Shown here: positions 23,958 to 38,206 of the stretch, piece after piece
How positions within the stretch are numbered: the stretch's first letter is position 1
How the letters are laid out: each line of letters starts with the position of its first letter
Origin: Micropterix aruncella
Taxonomy: Eukaryota; Arthropoda; Insecta; Lepidoptera; Micropterigidae
Length of the DNA stretch: 64,000 nucleotides
Assembly: GCA_944548615.1 (NCBI GenBank)
Contig: CALYMY010000076.1
Span: 111,417-175,416, forward strand
Reading direction: 5' to 3'
Position numbers and translations under genes: made by a program
The notes under the pieces: model-generated
Databases searched by the model: none
What the model was told of the DNA's origin: nothing
The model's input: the letters and a program-made list of their open reading frames with translations, nothing else

Positions 23958-25399
23958 GGAGTTCCCTCGTCGGGAGCCAACCCTGGGTGCAGCAGCCATG
24001 TCATGGTGGAACTTAGTAATTGCCATCATAATGGAATGCCTATACCAAATTTCACGTCTCTACGGTTGACCGTTGAGGAGTTCCCTCGTCGGGAGCCAAC
24101 CCTGGGTGCAGCAGCCATGTCATGGTGGAACTTAGTAATTGCCATCATAATGGAATGCCTATACCAAATTTCACGTCTCTACGGTTGACCGTTGAGGAGT
24201 TCCCTCGTCGGGAGCCAACCCTGGGTGCAGCAGCGATGTCATGGTGGAACTTAGAAATTGCCGTCATAATGGAATGCCTATACCAAATTTCACGTCTCTA
24301 CGGTTGACCGTTGAGGAGTTCCCTCGTCGGGAGCCAACCCTGGGTGCAGCAGCCATGTCATGGTGGAACTTAGTAATTGCCATCATAATGGAATGCCTAT
24401 ACCAAATTTCACGTCTCTACGGTTGACCGTTGAGGAGTTCCCTCGTCGGGAGCCAACCCTGGGTGCAGCAGCCATGTCATGGTGGAACTTAGTAATTGCC
24501 ATCATAATGGAATGCCTATACCAAATTTCACGTCTCTACGGTTGACCGTTGAGGAGTTCCCTCGTCGGGAGCCAACCCTGGGTGCAGCAGCCATGTCATG
24601 GTGGAACTTAGTAATTGCCATCATAATGGAATGCCTATACCAAATTTCACGTCTCTACGGTTGACCGTTGAGGAGTTCCCTCGTCGGGAGCCAACCCTGG
24701 GTGCAGCAGCCATGTCATGGTGGAACTTAGTAATTGCCATCATAATGGAATGCCTATACCAAATTTCACGTCTCTACGGTTGACCGTTGAGGAGTTCCCT
24801 CGTCGGGAGCCAACCCTGGGTGCAGCAGCGATGTCATGGTGGAACTTAGAAATTGCCGTCATAATGGAATGCCTATACCAAATTTCACGTCTCTACGGTT
24901 GACCGTTGAGGAGTTCCCTCGTCGGGAGCCAACCCTGGGTGCAGCAGCCATGTCATGGTGGAACTTAGTAATTGCCATCATAATGGAATGCCTATACCAA
25001 ATTTCACGTCTCTACGGTTGACCGTTGAGGAGTTCCCTCGTCGGGAGCCAACCCTGGGTGCAGCAGCCATGTCATGGTGGAACTTAGTAATTGCCATCAT
25101 AATGGAATGCCTATACCAAATTTCACGTCTCTACGGTTGACCGTTGAGGAGTTCCCTCGTCGGGAGCCAACCCTGGGTGCAGCAGCCATGTCATGGTGGA
25201 ACTTAGTAATTGCCATCATAATGGAATGCCTATACCAAATTTCACGTCTCTACGGTTGACCGTTGAGAAGTTCCCTCGTCGGGAGCCAACCCTGGGTGCA
25301 GCAGCCATGTCATGGTGGAACTTAGTAATTGCCATCATAATGGAATGCCTATACCAAATTTCACGTCTCTACGGTTGACCGTTGAGGAGTTCCCTCGTC
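23958..25399. repeat. 119-bp array of HOR7, 12 monomers
   Basis: Marker variants at monomers 3 and 8. Confidence 0.98.
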
Positions 25400-26115
25400 C
25401 TTGTCACGTACCTCTTTCCGTAGGTTGTTTACTCCTTTTAATTCGTTTAACGCCTCGCGGGCAATATCTCTGGCTCTTTCCGGTATTTCTTCGAAATTCC
25501 GAAACGGCACTTCTATTTCTGTGGTCTCCATATTGTCTCTTCTCGTTGATCAAAGGCACTGAAAATGAAAATGAAAAAGCACAGATTAAATAGTATTGAA
25601 AAGTAATTAAAGAAGAAGAAGAAGACGAGATAAAAAGCAGAAGCAATGAAATGAAAAGCGTTCTAAAACCCTATCTTTTGACACCTCGCTTGTGTGTATA
25701 TGATAAAATAAAGAATATAATATTTAATTTATTAAACGAAGCCGCGGGAAAAATACTAAAACTCCCTTGGCTCGGATCGCTACTATTGAAAACAAACATC
25801 GTAAAATCGATAAATAAACTTTCGCAAGTATGACGAGGGCTGAAGTTACCATAGAAACAGAAATCGTTAAATCGATAAATATTCTATTGCGAGTCGGGCC
25901 ACCGCCTGAGCTCGTTACTATGGAAACAAAACCGTTAAATCGATAAATCAATATACCTATACAGATATTAAATCGTCTATAATTCCGTTAATATTACTCA
26001 GATTTGAAAATTAAAAGAAGCGTTAGATGCGCAAAGCAAAACTCTATTAGATAATAATAAACAGGGAGGACTATTGATGCCTTTTAGCGCAATAGCCCTC
26101 AAACGTCGGAAGCCA
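25400..26115. repeat. Spacer of HOR7
   Basis: Candidate exon at 25412-25558 (minus), intact; X-boxes at 25845 and 25914. Confidence 0.95.
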
Positions 26116-27987
26116 ATTTATTTCGAAAAATGTGATTTTTTCATAACAATTTCTATGTTCAAAATGAAAGTTTATATAAAAAAATTCAAAATGTCAAAAT
26201 TTCGAAAATGCCATTTCGTAGAGATTTCAAAGGCCTTCGTTCTGTCCGAACACCGTAACGCGTTAGGTTTACTCTATCTCGATTTATTTCGAAAAATGTG
26301 ATTTTTTCATAATAATTTCCAAGTTCAAAATGAAAGTTTATATAAAAATTTTCAAAATATCAAAATTTCAAAAATGCCATTTTGTAGAGCTTAAGCGGGG
26401 TGTCGATCTCGCCAAAGACCGCAACGCGGTAGGTTTACTCTATCTCGATTTATTTCGAAAAATGTGATTTTTTCATAACAATTTCTATGTTCAAAATGAA
26501 AGTTTATATAAAATTTTTCAAAATGTCAAAATTTCGAAAATGCCATTTTGTAGAGATTACCAAGGTCGTCGTTCTGTCCGAACGCCGTAACGCTATAGGT
26601 TTACTCTATCACGATCTTTTTCGAAAAATGTGATTTTTTCATAACAATTTCTATGTTTAAAATGAAATTTTATATAAAATTTTTCAAAATGTCAAAATTT
26701 CGAAAATGCCATTTTGTAGAGATTACCAAGGCCGTCGTTCTGTCCGAACGCCGTAACGCTATAGGTTTACTCTATCACGATCTTTTTCGAAAAATGTGAT
26801 TTTTTCATAATAATTTCTATGTTTAAAATGAAATTTTATATAAAATTTTTCAAAATGTCAAAATTTCAAAAATGCCATTTTGTAGAGCTTAAGCGGGGTG
26901 TCGATCTAGCCAAAGACCGCAACGCGGTAGGTTTACTCTATCACGGTCTTTTTCGAAAAATGTCATTTATTCATAACAATTTCTATGTTCAAAATGAAAG
27001 TTTATATAAAAAATTTCAAAATGTCAAAATTTCGAAAATGCCATTTCGTAGAGATTACCAAGGCCGTGGTTCTGTCCGAACGCCGTAACGCTATAGGTTT
27101 ACTCTATCACGATCTTTTTCGAAAAATGTGATTTTTTCATTATAATTTCTATGTTTAAAATGAAATTTTATATAAAATTTTTCAAAATGTCAAAATTTCA
27201 AAAATGCCATTTTGTAGAGCTTAAGCGGGGTGTCGATCTCGCCAAAGACCGCAACGCGGTAGGTTTACTCTATCTCGATTTATTTCGAAAAATGTGATTT
27301 TTTCATAACAATTTCTATGTTCAAAATGAAAGTTTATATAAAAAATTTCAAAATGTCAAAATTTCGAAAATGCCATTTTGTAGAGATTACCAAGGCCGTC
27401 GTTCTGTCCGAACGCCGTAACCCTATAGGTTTACTCTATCACGATCTTTTTCGAAAAATGTGATTTTTTCATAACAATTTCTATGTTTAAAATGAAATTT
27501 TATATAAAATTTTTCAAAATGTCAAAATTTCGAAAATGCCATTTTGTAGAGATTACCAAGGCCGTCGTTCTGTCCGAAAGCCGTAACCCTATAGGTTTAC
27601 TCTATCACGATCTTTTTCGAAAAATATGATTTTTTCATAATAATTTCTATGTTTAAAATGAAATTTTATATAAAATTTTTCAAAAAGTCAAAATTTCAAA
27701 AATGCCATTTTGTAGAGCTTAAGCGGGGTGTCGATCTCGCCAAAGACCGCAACGCGGTAGGTTTACTCTATCTCGTTCTTTTGTGAAAAATGTGATTTTT
27801 TCATAACAATTTCTATGTTCAAAATGAAAGTTTATATAAAAAATTTCAAAATGTCAAAATTTCGAAAATGCCATTTCGTAGAGATTTCAAAGGCCTTCGT
27901 TATGCCCAAACACCGTAACGCGTTTTATTTACTCTATCACGGTCTTTTTCGAAAAATGACATTTATTCATAACAATTTCTATGTTCA
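26116..27987. repeat. 166-bp array of HOR7, 11.3 monomers
   Basis: Standard order. The HOR6 duplication is not present here. Confidence 0.98.
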
Positions 27988-29429
27988 GGAGTTCCCTCGT
28001 CGGGAGCCAACCCTGGGTGCAGCAGCCATGTCATGGTGGAACTTAGTAATTGCCATCATAATGGAATGCCTATACCAAATTTCACGTCTCTACGGTTGAC
28101 CGTTGAGGAGTTCCCTCGTCGGGAGCCAACCCTGGGTGCAGCAGCCATGTCATGGTGGAACTTAGTAATTGCCATCATAATGGAATGCCTATACCAAATT
28201 TCACGTCTCTACGGTTGACCGTTGAGGAGTTCCCTCGTCGGGAGCCAACCCTGGGTGCAGCAGCGATGTCATGGTGGAACTTAGAAATTGCCGTCATAAT
28301 GGAATGCCTATACCAAATTTCACGTCTCTACGGTTGACCGTTGAGGAGTTCCCTCGTCGGGAGCCAACCCTGGGTGCAGCAGCCATGTCATGGTGGAACT
28401 TAGTAATTGCCATCATAATGGAATGCCTATACCAAATTTCACGTCTCTACGGTTGACCGTTGAGGAGTTCCCTCGTCGGGAGCCAACCCTGGGTGCAGCA
28501 GCCATGTCATGGTGGAACTTAGTAATTGCCATCATAATGGAATGCCTATACCAAATTTCACGTCTCTACGGTTGACCGTTGAGGAGTTCCCTCGTCGGGA
28601 GCCAACCCTGGGTGCAGCAGCCATGTCATGGTGGAACTTAGTAATTGCCATCATAATGGAATGCCTATACCAAATTTCACGTCTCTACGGTTGACCGTTG
28701 AGGAGTTCCCTCGTCGGGAGCCAACCCTGGGTGCAGCAGCCATGTCATGGTGGAACTTAGTAATTGCCATCATAATGGAATGCCTATACCAAATTTCACG
28801 TCTCTACGGTTGACCGTTGAGGAGTTCCCTCGTCGGGAGCCAACCCTGGGTGCAGCAGCGATGTCATGGTGGAACTTAGAAATTGCCGTCATAATGGAAT
28901 GCCTATACCAAATTTCACGTCTCTACGGTTGACCGTTGAGGAGTTCCCTCGTCGGGAGCCAACCCTGGGTGCAGCAGCCATGTCATGGTGGAACTTAGTA
29001 ATTGCCATCATAATGGAATGCCTATACCAAATTTCACGTCTCTACGGTTGACCGTTGAGGAGTTCCCTCGTCGGGAGCCAACCCTGGGTGCAGCAGCCAT
29101 GTCATGGTGGAACTTAGTAATTGCCATCATAATGGAATGCCTATACCAAATTTCACGTCTCTACGGTTGACCGTTGAGGAGTTCCCTCGTCGGGAGCCAA
29201 CCCTGGGTGCAGCAGCCATGTCATGGTGGAACTTAGTAATTGCCATCATAATGGAATGCCTATACCAAATTTCACGTCTCTACGGTTGACCGTTGAGAAG
29301 TTCCCTCGTCGGGAGCCAACCCTGGGTGCAGCAGCCATGTCATGGTGGAACTTAGTAATTGCCATCATAATGGAATGCCTATACCAAATTTCACGTCTCT
29401 ACGGTTGACCGTTGAGGAGTTCCCTCGTC
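27988..29429. repeat. 119-bp array of HOR8, 12 monomers
   Basis: Marker variants at monomers 3 and 8. Confidence 0.98.
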
Positions 29430-30145
29430 CTTGTCACGTACCTCTTTCCGTAGGTTGTTTACTCCTTTTAATTCGTTTAACGCCTCGCGGGCAATATCTC
29501 TGGCTCTTTCCGGTATTTCTTCGAAATTCCGAAACGGCACTTCTATTTCTGTGGTCTCCATATTGTCTCTTCTCGTTGATCAAAGGCACTGAAAATGAAA
29601 ATGAAAAAGCACAGATTAAATAGTATTGAAAAGTAATTAAAGAAGAAGAAGAAGACGAGATAAAAAGCAGAAGCAATGAAATGAAAAGCGTTCTAAAACC
29701 CTATCTTTTGACACCTCGCTTGTGTGTATATGATAAAATAAAGAATATAATATTTAATTTATTAAACGAAGCCGCGGGAAAAATACTAAAACTCCCTTGG
29801 CTCGGATCGCTACTATTGAAAACAAACATCGTAAAATCGATAAATAAACTTTCGCAAGTATGACGAGGGCTGAAGTTACCATAGAAACAGAAATCGTTAA
29901 ATCGATAAATATTCTATTGCGAGTCGGGCCACCGCCTGAGCTCGTTACTATGGAAACAAAACCGTTAAATCGATAAATCAATATACCTATACAGATATTA
30001 AATCGTCTATAATTCCGTTAATATTACTCAGATTTGAAAATTAAAAGAAGCGTTAGATGCGCAAAGCAAAACTCTATTAGATAATAATAAACAGGGAGGA
30101 CTATTGATGCCTTTTAGCGCAATAGCCCTCAAACGTCGGAAGCCA
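29430..30145. repeat. Spacer of HOR8
   Basis: Candidate exon at 29442-29588 (minus), intact; X-boxes at 29875 and 29944. Confidence 0.95.
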
Positions 30146-32017
30146 ATTTATTTCGAAAAATGTGATTTTTTCATAACAATTTCTATGTTCAAAATGAAAG
30201 TTTATATAAAAAAATTCAAAATGTCAAAATTTCGAAAATGCCATTTCGTAGAGATTTCAAAGGCCTTCGTTCTGTCCGAACACCGTAACGCGTTAGGTTT
30301 ACTCTATCTCGATTTATTTCGAAAAATGTGATTTTTTCATAATAATTTCCAAGTTCAAAATGAAAGTTTATATAAAAATTTTCAAAATATCAAAATTTCA
30401 AAAATGCCATTTTGTAGAGCTTAAGCGGGGTGTCGATCTCGCCAAAGACCGCAACGCGGTAGGTTTACTCTATCTCGATTTATTTCGAAAAATGTGATTT
30501 TTTCATAACAATTTCTATGTTCAAAATGAAAGTTTATATAAAATTTTTCAAAATGTCAAAATTTCGAAAATGCCATTTTGTAGAGATTACCAAGGTCGTC
30601 GTTCTGTCCGAACGCCGTAACGCTATAGGTTTACTCTATCACGATCTTTTTCGAAAAATGTGATTTTTTCATAACAATTTCTATGTTTAAAATGAAATTT
30701 TATATAAAATTTTTCAAAATGTCAAAATTTCGAAAATGCCATTTTGTAGAGATTACCAAGGCCGTCGTTCTGTCCGAACGCCGTAACGCTATAGGTTTAC
30801 TCTATCACGATCTTTTTCGAAAAATGTGATTTTTTCATAATAATTTCTATGTTTAAAATGAAATTTTATATAAAATTTTTCAAAATGTCAAAATTTCAAA
30901 AATGCCATTTTGTAGAGCTTAAGCGGGGTGTCGATCTAGCCAAAGACCGCAACGCGGTAGGTTTACTCTATCACGGTCTTTTTCGAAAAATGTCATTTAT
31001 TCATAACAATTTCTATGTTCAAAATGAAAGTTTATATAAAAAATTTCAAAATGTCAAAATTTCGAAAATGCCATTTCGTAGAGATTACCAAGGCCGTGGT
31101 TCTGTCCGAACGCCGTAACGCTATAGGTTTACTCTATCACGATCTTTTTCGAAAAATGTGATTTTTTCATTATAATTTCTATGTTTAAAATGAAATTTTA
31201 TATAAAATTTTTCAAAATGTCAAAATTTCAAAAATGCCATTTTGTAGAGCTTAAGCGGGGTGTCGATCTCGCCAAAGACCGCAACGCGGTAGGTTTACTC
31301 TATCTCGATTTATTTCGAAAAATGTGATTTTTTCATAACAATTTCTATGTTCAAAATGAAAGTTTATATAAAAAATTTCAAAATGTCAAAATTTCGAAAA
31401 TGCCATTTTGTAGAGATTACCAAGGCCGTCGTTCTGTCCGAACGCCGTAACCCTATAGGTTTACTCTATCACGATCTTTTTCGAAAAATGTGATTTTTTC
31501 ATAACAATTTCTATGTTTAAAATGAAATTTTATATAAAATTTTTCAAAATGTCAAAATTTCGAAAATGCCATTTTGTAGAGATTACCAAGGCCGTCGTTC
31601 TGTCCGAACGCCGTAACCCTATAGGTTTACTCTATCACGATCTTTTTCGAAAAATATGATTTTTTCATAATAATTTCTATGTTTAAAATGAAATTTTATA
31701 TAAAAATTTTCAAAAAGTCAAAATTTCAAAAATGCCATTTTGTAGAGCTTAAGCGGGGTGTCGATCTCGCCAAAGACCGCAACGCGGTAGGTTTACTCTA
31801 TCTCGTTCTTTTGTGAAAAATGTGATTTTTTCATAACAATTTCTATGTTCAAAATGAAAGTTTATATAAAAAATTTCAAAATGTCAAAATTTCGAAAATG
31901 CCATTTCGTAGAGATTTCAAAGGCCTTCGTTATGCCCAAACACCGTAACGCGTTTTATTTACTCTATCACGGTCTTTTTCGAAAAATGACATTTATTCAT
32001 AACAATTTCTATGTTCA
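30146..32017. repeat. 166-bp array of HOR8, 11.3 monomers
   Basis: Standard order. Confidence 0.98.
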
Positions 32018-33459
32018 GGAGTTCCCTCGTCGGGAGCCAACCCTGGGTGCAGCAGCCATGTCATGGTGGAACTTAGTAATTGCCATCATAATGGAATGCC
32101 TATACCAAATTTCACGTCTCTACGGTTGACCGTTGAGGAGTTCCCTCGTCGGGAGCCAACCCTGGGTGCAGCAGCCATGTCATGGTGGAACTTAGTAATT
32201 GCCATCATAATGGAATGCCTATACCAAATTTCACGTCTCTACGGTTGACCGTTGAGGAGTTCCCTCGTCGGGAGCCAACCCTGGGTGCAGCAGCGATGTC
32301 ATGGTGGAACTTAGAAATTGCCGTCATAATGGAATGCCTATACCAAATTTCACGTCTCTACGGTTGACCGTTGAGGAGTTCCCTCGTCGGGAGCCAACCC
32401 TGGGTGCAGCAGCCATGTCATGGTGGAACTTAGTAATTGCCATCATAATGGAATGCCTATACCAAATTTCACGTCTCTACGGTTGACCGTTGAGGAGTTC
32501 CCTCGTCGGGAGCCAACCCTGGGTGCAGCAGCCATGTCATGGTGGAACTTAGTAATTGCCATCATAATGGAATGCCTATACCAAATTTCACGTCTCTACG
32601 GTTGACCGTTGAGGAGTTCCCTCGTCGGGAGCCAACCCTGGGTGCAGCAGCCATGTCATGGTGGAACTTAGTAATTGCCATCATAATGGAATGCCTATAC
32701 CAAATTTCACGTCTCTACGGTTGACCGTTGAGGAGTTCCCTCGTCGGGAGCCAACCCTGGGTGCAGCAGCCATGTCATGGTGGAACTTAGTAATTGCCAT
32801 CATAATGGAATGCCTATACCAAATTTCACGTCTCTACGGTTGACCGTTGAGGAGTTCCCTCGTCGGGAGCCAACCCTGGGTGCAGCAGCGATGTCATGGT
32901 GGAACTTAGAAATTGCCGTCATAATGGAATGCCTATACCAAATTTCACGTCTCTACGGTTGACCGTTGAGGAGTTCCCTCGTCGGGAGCCAACCCTGGGT
33001 GCAGCAGCCATGTCATGGTGGAACTTAGTAATTGCCATCATAATGGAATGCCTATACCAAATTTCACGTCTCTACGGTTGACCGTTGAGGAGTTCCCTCG
33101 TCGGGAGCCAACCCTGGGTGCAGCAGCCATGTCATGGTGGAACTTAGTAATTGCCATCATAATGGAATGCCTATACCAAATTTCACGTCTCTACGGTTGA
33201 CCGTTGAGGAGTTCCCTCGTCGGGAGCCAACCCTGGGTGCAGCAGCCATGTCATGGTGGAACTTAGTAATTGCCATCATAATGGAATGCCTATACCAAAT
33301 TTCACGTCTCTACGGTTGACCGTTGAGAAGTTCCCTCGTCGGGAGCCAACCCTGGGTGCAGCAGCCATGTCATGGTGGAACTTAGTAATTGCCATCATAA
33401 TGGAATGCCTATACCAAATTTCACGTCTCTACGGTTGACCGTTGAGGAGTTCCCTCGTC
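32018..33459. repeat. 119-bp array of HOR9, 12 monomers
   Basis: Marker variants at monomers 3 and 8. Confidence 0.98.
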
Positions 33460-34175
33460 CTTGTCACGTACCTCTTTCCGTAGGTTGTTTACTCCTTTTA
33501 ATTCGTTTAACGCCTCGCGGGCAATATCTCTGGCTCTTTCCGGTATTTCTTCGAAATTCCGAAACGGCACTTCTATTTCTGTGGTCTCCATATTGTCTCT
33601 TCTCGTTGATCAAAGGCACTGAAAATGAAAATGAAAAAGCACAGATTAAATAGTATTGAAAAGTAATTAAAGAAGAAGAAGAAGACGAGATAAAAAGCAG
33701 AAGCAATGAAATGAAAAGCGTTCTAAAACCCTATCTTTTGACACCTCGCTTGTGTGTATATGATAAAATAAAGAATATAATATTTAATTTATTAAACGAA
33801 GCCGCGGGAAAAATACTAAAACTCCCTTGGCTCGGATCGCTACTATTGAAAACAAACATCGTAAAATCGATAAATAAACTTTCGCAAGTATGACGAGGGC
33901 TGAAGTTACCATAGAAACAGAAATCGTTAAATCGATAAATATTCTATTGCGAGTCGGGCCACCGCCTGAGCTCGTTACTATGGAAACAAAACCGTTAAAT
34001 CGATAAATCAATATACCTATACAGATATTAAATCGTCTATAATTCCGTTAATATTACTCAGATTTGAAAATTAAAAGAAGCGTTAGATGCGCAAAGCAAA
34101 ACTCTATTAGATAATAATAAACAGGGAGGACTATTGATGCCTTTTAGCGCAATAGCCCTCAAACGTCGGAAGCCA
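33460..34175. repeat. Spacer of HOR9
   Basis: Candidate exon at 33472-33618 (minus), intact; X-boxes at 33905 and 33974. Confidence 0.95.
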
Positions 34176-36048
34176 ATTTATTTCGAAAAATGTGATTTTT
34201 TCATAACAATTTCTATGTTCAAAATGAAAGTTTATATAAAAAAATTCAAAATGTCAAAATTTCGAAAATGCCATTTCGTAGAGATTTCAAAGGCCTTCGT
34301 TCTGTCCGAACACCGTAACGCGTTAGGTTTACTCTATCTCGATTTATTTCGAAAAATGTGATTTTTTCATAATAATTTCCAAGTTCAAAATGAAAGTTTA
34401 TATAAAAATTTTCAAAATATCAAAATTTCAAAAATGCCATTTTGTAGAGCTTAAGCGGGGTGTCGATCTCGCCAAAGACCGCAACGCGGTAGGTTTACTC
34501 TATCTCGATTTATTTCGAAAAATGTGATTTTTTCATAACAATTTCTATGTTCAAAATGAAAGTTTATATAAAATTTTTCAAAATGTCAAAATTTCGAAAA
34601 TGCCATTTTGTAGAGATTACCAAGGTCGTCGTTCTGTCCGAACGCCGTAACGCTATAGGTTTACTCTATCACGATCTTTTTCGAAAAATGTGATTTTTTC
34701 ATAACAATTTCTATGTTTAAAATGAAATTTTATATAAAATTTTTCAAAATGTCAAAATTTCGAAAATGCCATTTTGTAGAGATTACCAAGGCCGTCGTTC
34801 TGTCCGAACGCCGTAACGCTATAGGTTTACTCTATCACGATCTTTTTCGAAAAATGTGATTTTTTCATAATAATTTCTATGTTTAAAATGAAATTTTATA
34901 TAAAATTTTTCAAAATGTCAAAATTTCAAAAATGCCATTTTGTAGAGCTTAAGCGGGGTGTCGATCTAGCCAAAGACCGCAACGCGGTAGGTTTACTCTA
35001 TCACGGTCTTTTTCGAAAAATGTCATTTATTCATAACAATTTCTATGTTCAAAATGAAAGTTTATATAAAAAATTTCAAAATGTCAAAATTTCGAAAATG
35101 CCATTTCGTAGAGATTACCAAGGCCGTGGTTCTGTCCGAACGCCGTAACGCTATAGGTTTACTCTATCACGATCTTTTTCGAAAAATGTGATTTTTTCAT
35201 TATAATTTCTATGTTTAAAATGAAATTTTATATAAAATTTTTCAAAATGTCAAAATTTCAAAAATGCCATTTTGTAGAGCTTAAGCGGGGTGTCGATCTC
35301 GCCAAAGACCGCAACGCGGTAGGTTTACTCTATCTCGATTTATTTCGAAAAATGTGATTTTTTCATAACAATTTCTATGTTCAAAATGAAAGTTTATATA
35401 AAAAATTTCAAAATGTCAAAATTTCGAAAATGCCATTTTGTAGAGATTACCAAGGCCGTCGTTCTGTCCGAACGCCGTAACCCTATAGGTTTACTCTATC
35501 ACGATCTTTTTCGAAAAATGTGATTTTTTCATAACAATTTCTATGTTTAAAATGAAATTTTATATAAAATTTTTCAAAATGTCAAAATTTCGAAAATGCC
35601 ATTTTGTAGAGATTACCAAGGCCGTCGTTCTGTCCGAACGCCGTAACCCTATAGGTTTACTCTATCACGATCTTTTTCGAAAAATATGATTTTTTCATAA
35701 TAATTTCTATGTTTAAAATGAAATTTTATATAAAATTTTTCAAAAAGTCAAAATTTCAAAAATGCCATTTTGTAGAGCTTAAGCGGGGTGTCGATCTCGC
35801 CAAAGACCGCAACGCGGTAGGTTTACTCTATCTCGTTCTTTTGTGAAAAATGTGATTTTTTCATAACAATTTCTATGTTCAAAATGAAAGTTTATATAAA
35901 AAATTTCAAAATGTCAAAATTTCGAAAATGCCATTTCGTAGAGATTTCAAAGGCCTTCGTTATGCCCAACACACCGTAACGCGTTTTATTTACTCTATCA
36001 CGGTCTTTTTCGAAAAATGACATTTATTCATAACAATTTCTATGTTCA
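34176..36048. repeat. 166-bp array of HOR9, 11.3 monomers, 1-bp insertion
   Basis: Reads CCCAACACACCG where other copies read CCCAAACACCG. The insertion breaks the frame that is open here in the other copies, consistent with that frame not being under selection. Confidence 0.97.
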
Positions 36049-37490
36049 GGAGTTCCCTCGTCGGGAGCCAACCCTGGGTGCAGCAGCCATGTCATGGTGG
36101 AACTTAGTAATTGCCATCATAATGGAATGCCTATACCAAATTTCACGTCTCTACGGTTGACCGTTGAGGAGTTCCCTCGTCGGGAGCCAACCCTGGGTGC
36201 AGCAGCCATGTCATGGTGGAACTTAGTAATTGCCATCATAATGGAATGCCTATACCAAATTTCACGTCTCTACGGTTGACCGTTGAGGAGTTCCCTCGTC
36301 GGGAGCCAACCCTGGGTGCAGCAGCGATGTCATGGTGGAACTTAGAAATTGCCGTCATAATGGAATGCCTATACCAAATTTCACGTCTCTACGGTTGACC
36401 GTTGAGGAGTTCCCTCGTCGGGAGCCAACCCTGGGTGCAGCAGCCATGTCATGGTGGAACTTAGTAATTGCCATCATAATGGAATGCCTATACCAAATTT
36501 CACGTCTCTACGGTTGACCGTTGAGGAGTTCCCTCGTCGGGAGCCAACCCTGGGTGCAGCAGCCATGTCATGGTGGAACTTAGTAATTGCCATCATAATG
36601 GAATGCCTATACCAAATTTCACGTCTCTACGGTTGACCGTTGAGGAGTTCCCTCGTCGGGAGCCAACCCTGGGTGCAGCAGCCATGTCATGGTGGAACTT
36701 AGTAATTGCCATCATAATGGAATGCCTATACCAAATTTCACGTCTCTACGGTTGACCGTTGAGGAGTTCCCTCGTCGGGAGCCAACCCTGGGTGCAGCAG
36801 CCATGTCATGGTGGAACTTAGTAATTGCCATCATAATGGAATGCCTATACCAAATTTCACGTCTCTACGGTTGACCGTTGAGGAGTTCCCTCGTCGGGAG
36901 CCAACCCTGGGTGCAGCAGCGATGTCATGGTGGAACTTAGAAATTGCCGTCATAATGGAATGCCTATACCAAATTTCACGTCTCTACGGTTGACCGTTGA
37001 GGAGTTCCCTCGTCGGGAGCCAACCCTGGGTGCAGCAGCCATGTCATGGTGGAACTTAGTAATTGCCATCATAATGGAATGCCTATACCAAATTTCACGT
37101 CTCTACGGTTGACCGTTGAGGAGTTCCCTCGTCGGGAGCCAACCCTGGGTGCAGCAGCCATGTCATGGTGGAACTTAGTAATTGCCATCATAATGGAATG
37201 CCTATACCAAATTTCACGTCTCTACGGTTGACCGTTGAGGAGTTCCCTCGTCGGGAGCCAACCCTGGGTGCAGCAGCCATGTCATGGTGGAACTTAGTAA
37301 TTGCCATCATAATGGAATGCCTATACCAAATTTCACGTCTCTACGGTTGACCGTTGAGAAGTTCCCTCGTCGGGAGCCAACCCTGGGTGCAGCAGCCATG
37401 TCATGGTGGAACTTAGTAATTGCCATCATAATGGAATGCCTATACCAAATTTCACGTCTCTACGGTTGACCGTTGAGGAGTTCCCTCGTC
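36049..37490. repeat. 119-bp array of HOR10, 12 monomers
   Basis: Marker variants at monomers 3 and 8. Confidence 0.98.
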
Positions 37491-38206
37491 CTTGTCACGT
37501 ACCTCTTTCCGTAGGTTGTTTACTCCTTTTAATTCGTTTAACGCCTCGCGGGCAATATCTCTGGCTCTTTCCGGTATTTCTTCGAAATTCCGAAACGGCA
37601 CTTCTATTTCTGTGGTCTCCATATTGTCTCTTCTCGTTGATCAAAGGCACTGAAAATGAAAATGAAAAAGCACAGATTAAATAGTATTGAAAAGTAATTA
37701 AAGAAGAAGAAGAAGACGAGATAAAAAGCAGAAGCAATGAAATGAAAAGCGTTCTAAAACCCTATCTTTTGACACCTCGCTTGTGTGTATATGATAAAAT
37801 AAAGAATATAATATTTAATTTATTAAACGAAGCCGCGGGAAAAATACTAAAACTCCCTTGGCTCGGATCGCTACTATTGAAAACAAACATCGTAAAATCG
37901 ATAAATAAACTTTCGCAAGTATGACGAGGGCTGAAGTTACCATAGAAACAGAAATCGTTAAATCGATAAATATTCTATTGCGAGTCGGGCCACCGCCTGA
38001 GCTCGTTACTATGGAAACAAAACCGTTAAATCGATAAATCAATATACCTATACAGATATTAAATCGTCTATAATTCCGTTAATATTACTCAGATTTGAAA
38101 ATTAAAAGAAGCGTTAGATGCGCAAAGCAAAACTCTATTAGATAATAATAAACAGGGAGGACTATTGATGCCTTTTAGCGCAATAGCCCTCAAACGTCGG
38201 AAGCCA
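37491..38206. repeat. Spacer of HOR10
   Basis: Candidate exon at 37503-37649 (minus), intact; X-boxes at 37936 and 38005. Confidence 0.95.

Larger units (their letters stand above)
23958..27987. repeat. HOR7, 4030 bp
   Basis: Standard structure. One private change noticed, C to A at 27579 in the 166-bp array. Confidence 0.97.
27988..32017. repeat. HOR8, 4030 bp
   Basis: Standard structure. One private change noticed, T to A at 31706 in the 166-bp array. Confidence 0.97.
32018..36048. repeat. HOR9, 4031 bp
   Basis: One extra C near 35970, in the last (a') 166-mer, gives the odd length. Confidence 0.97.
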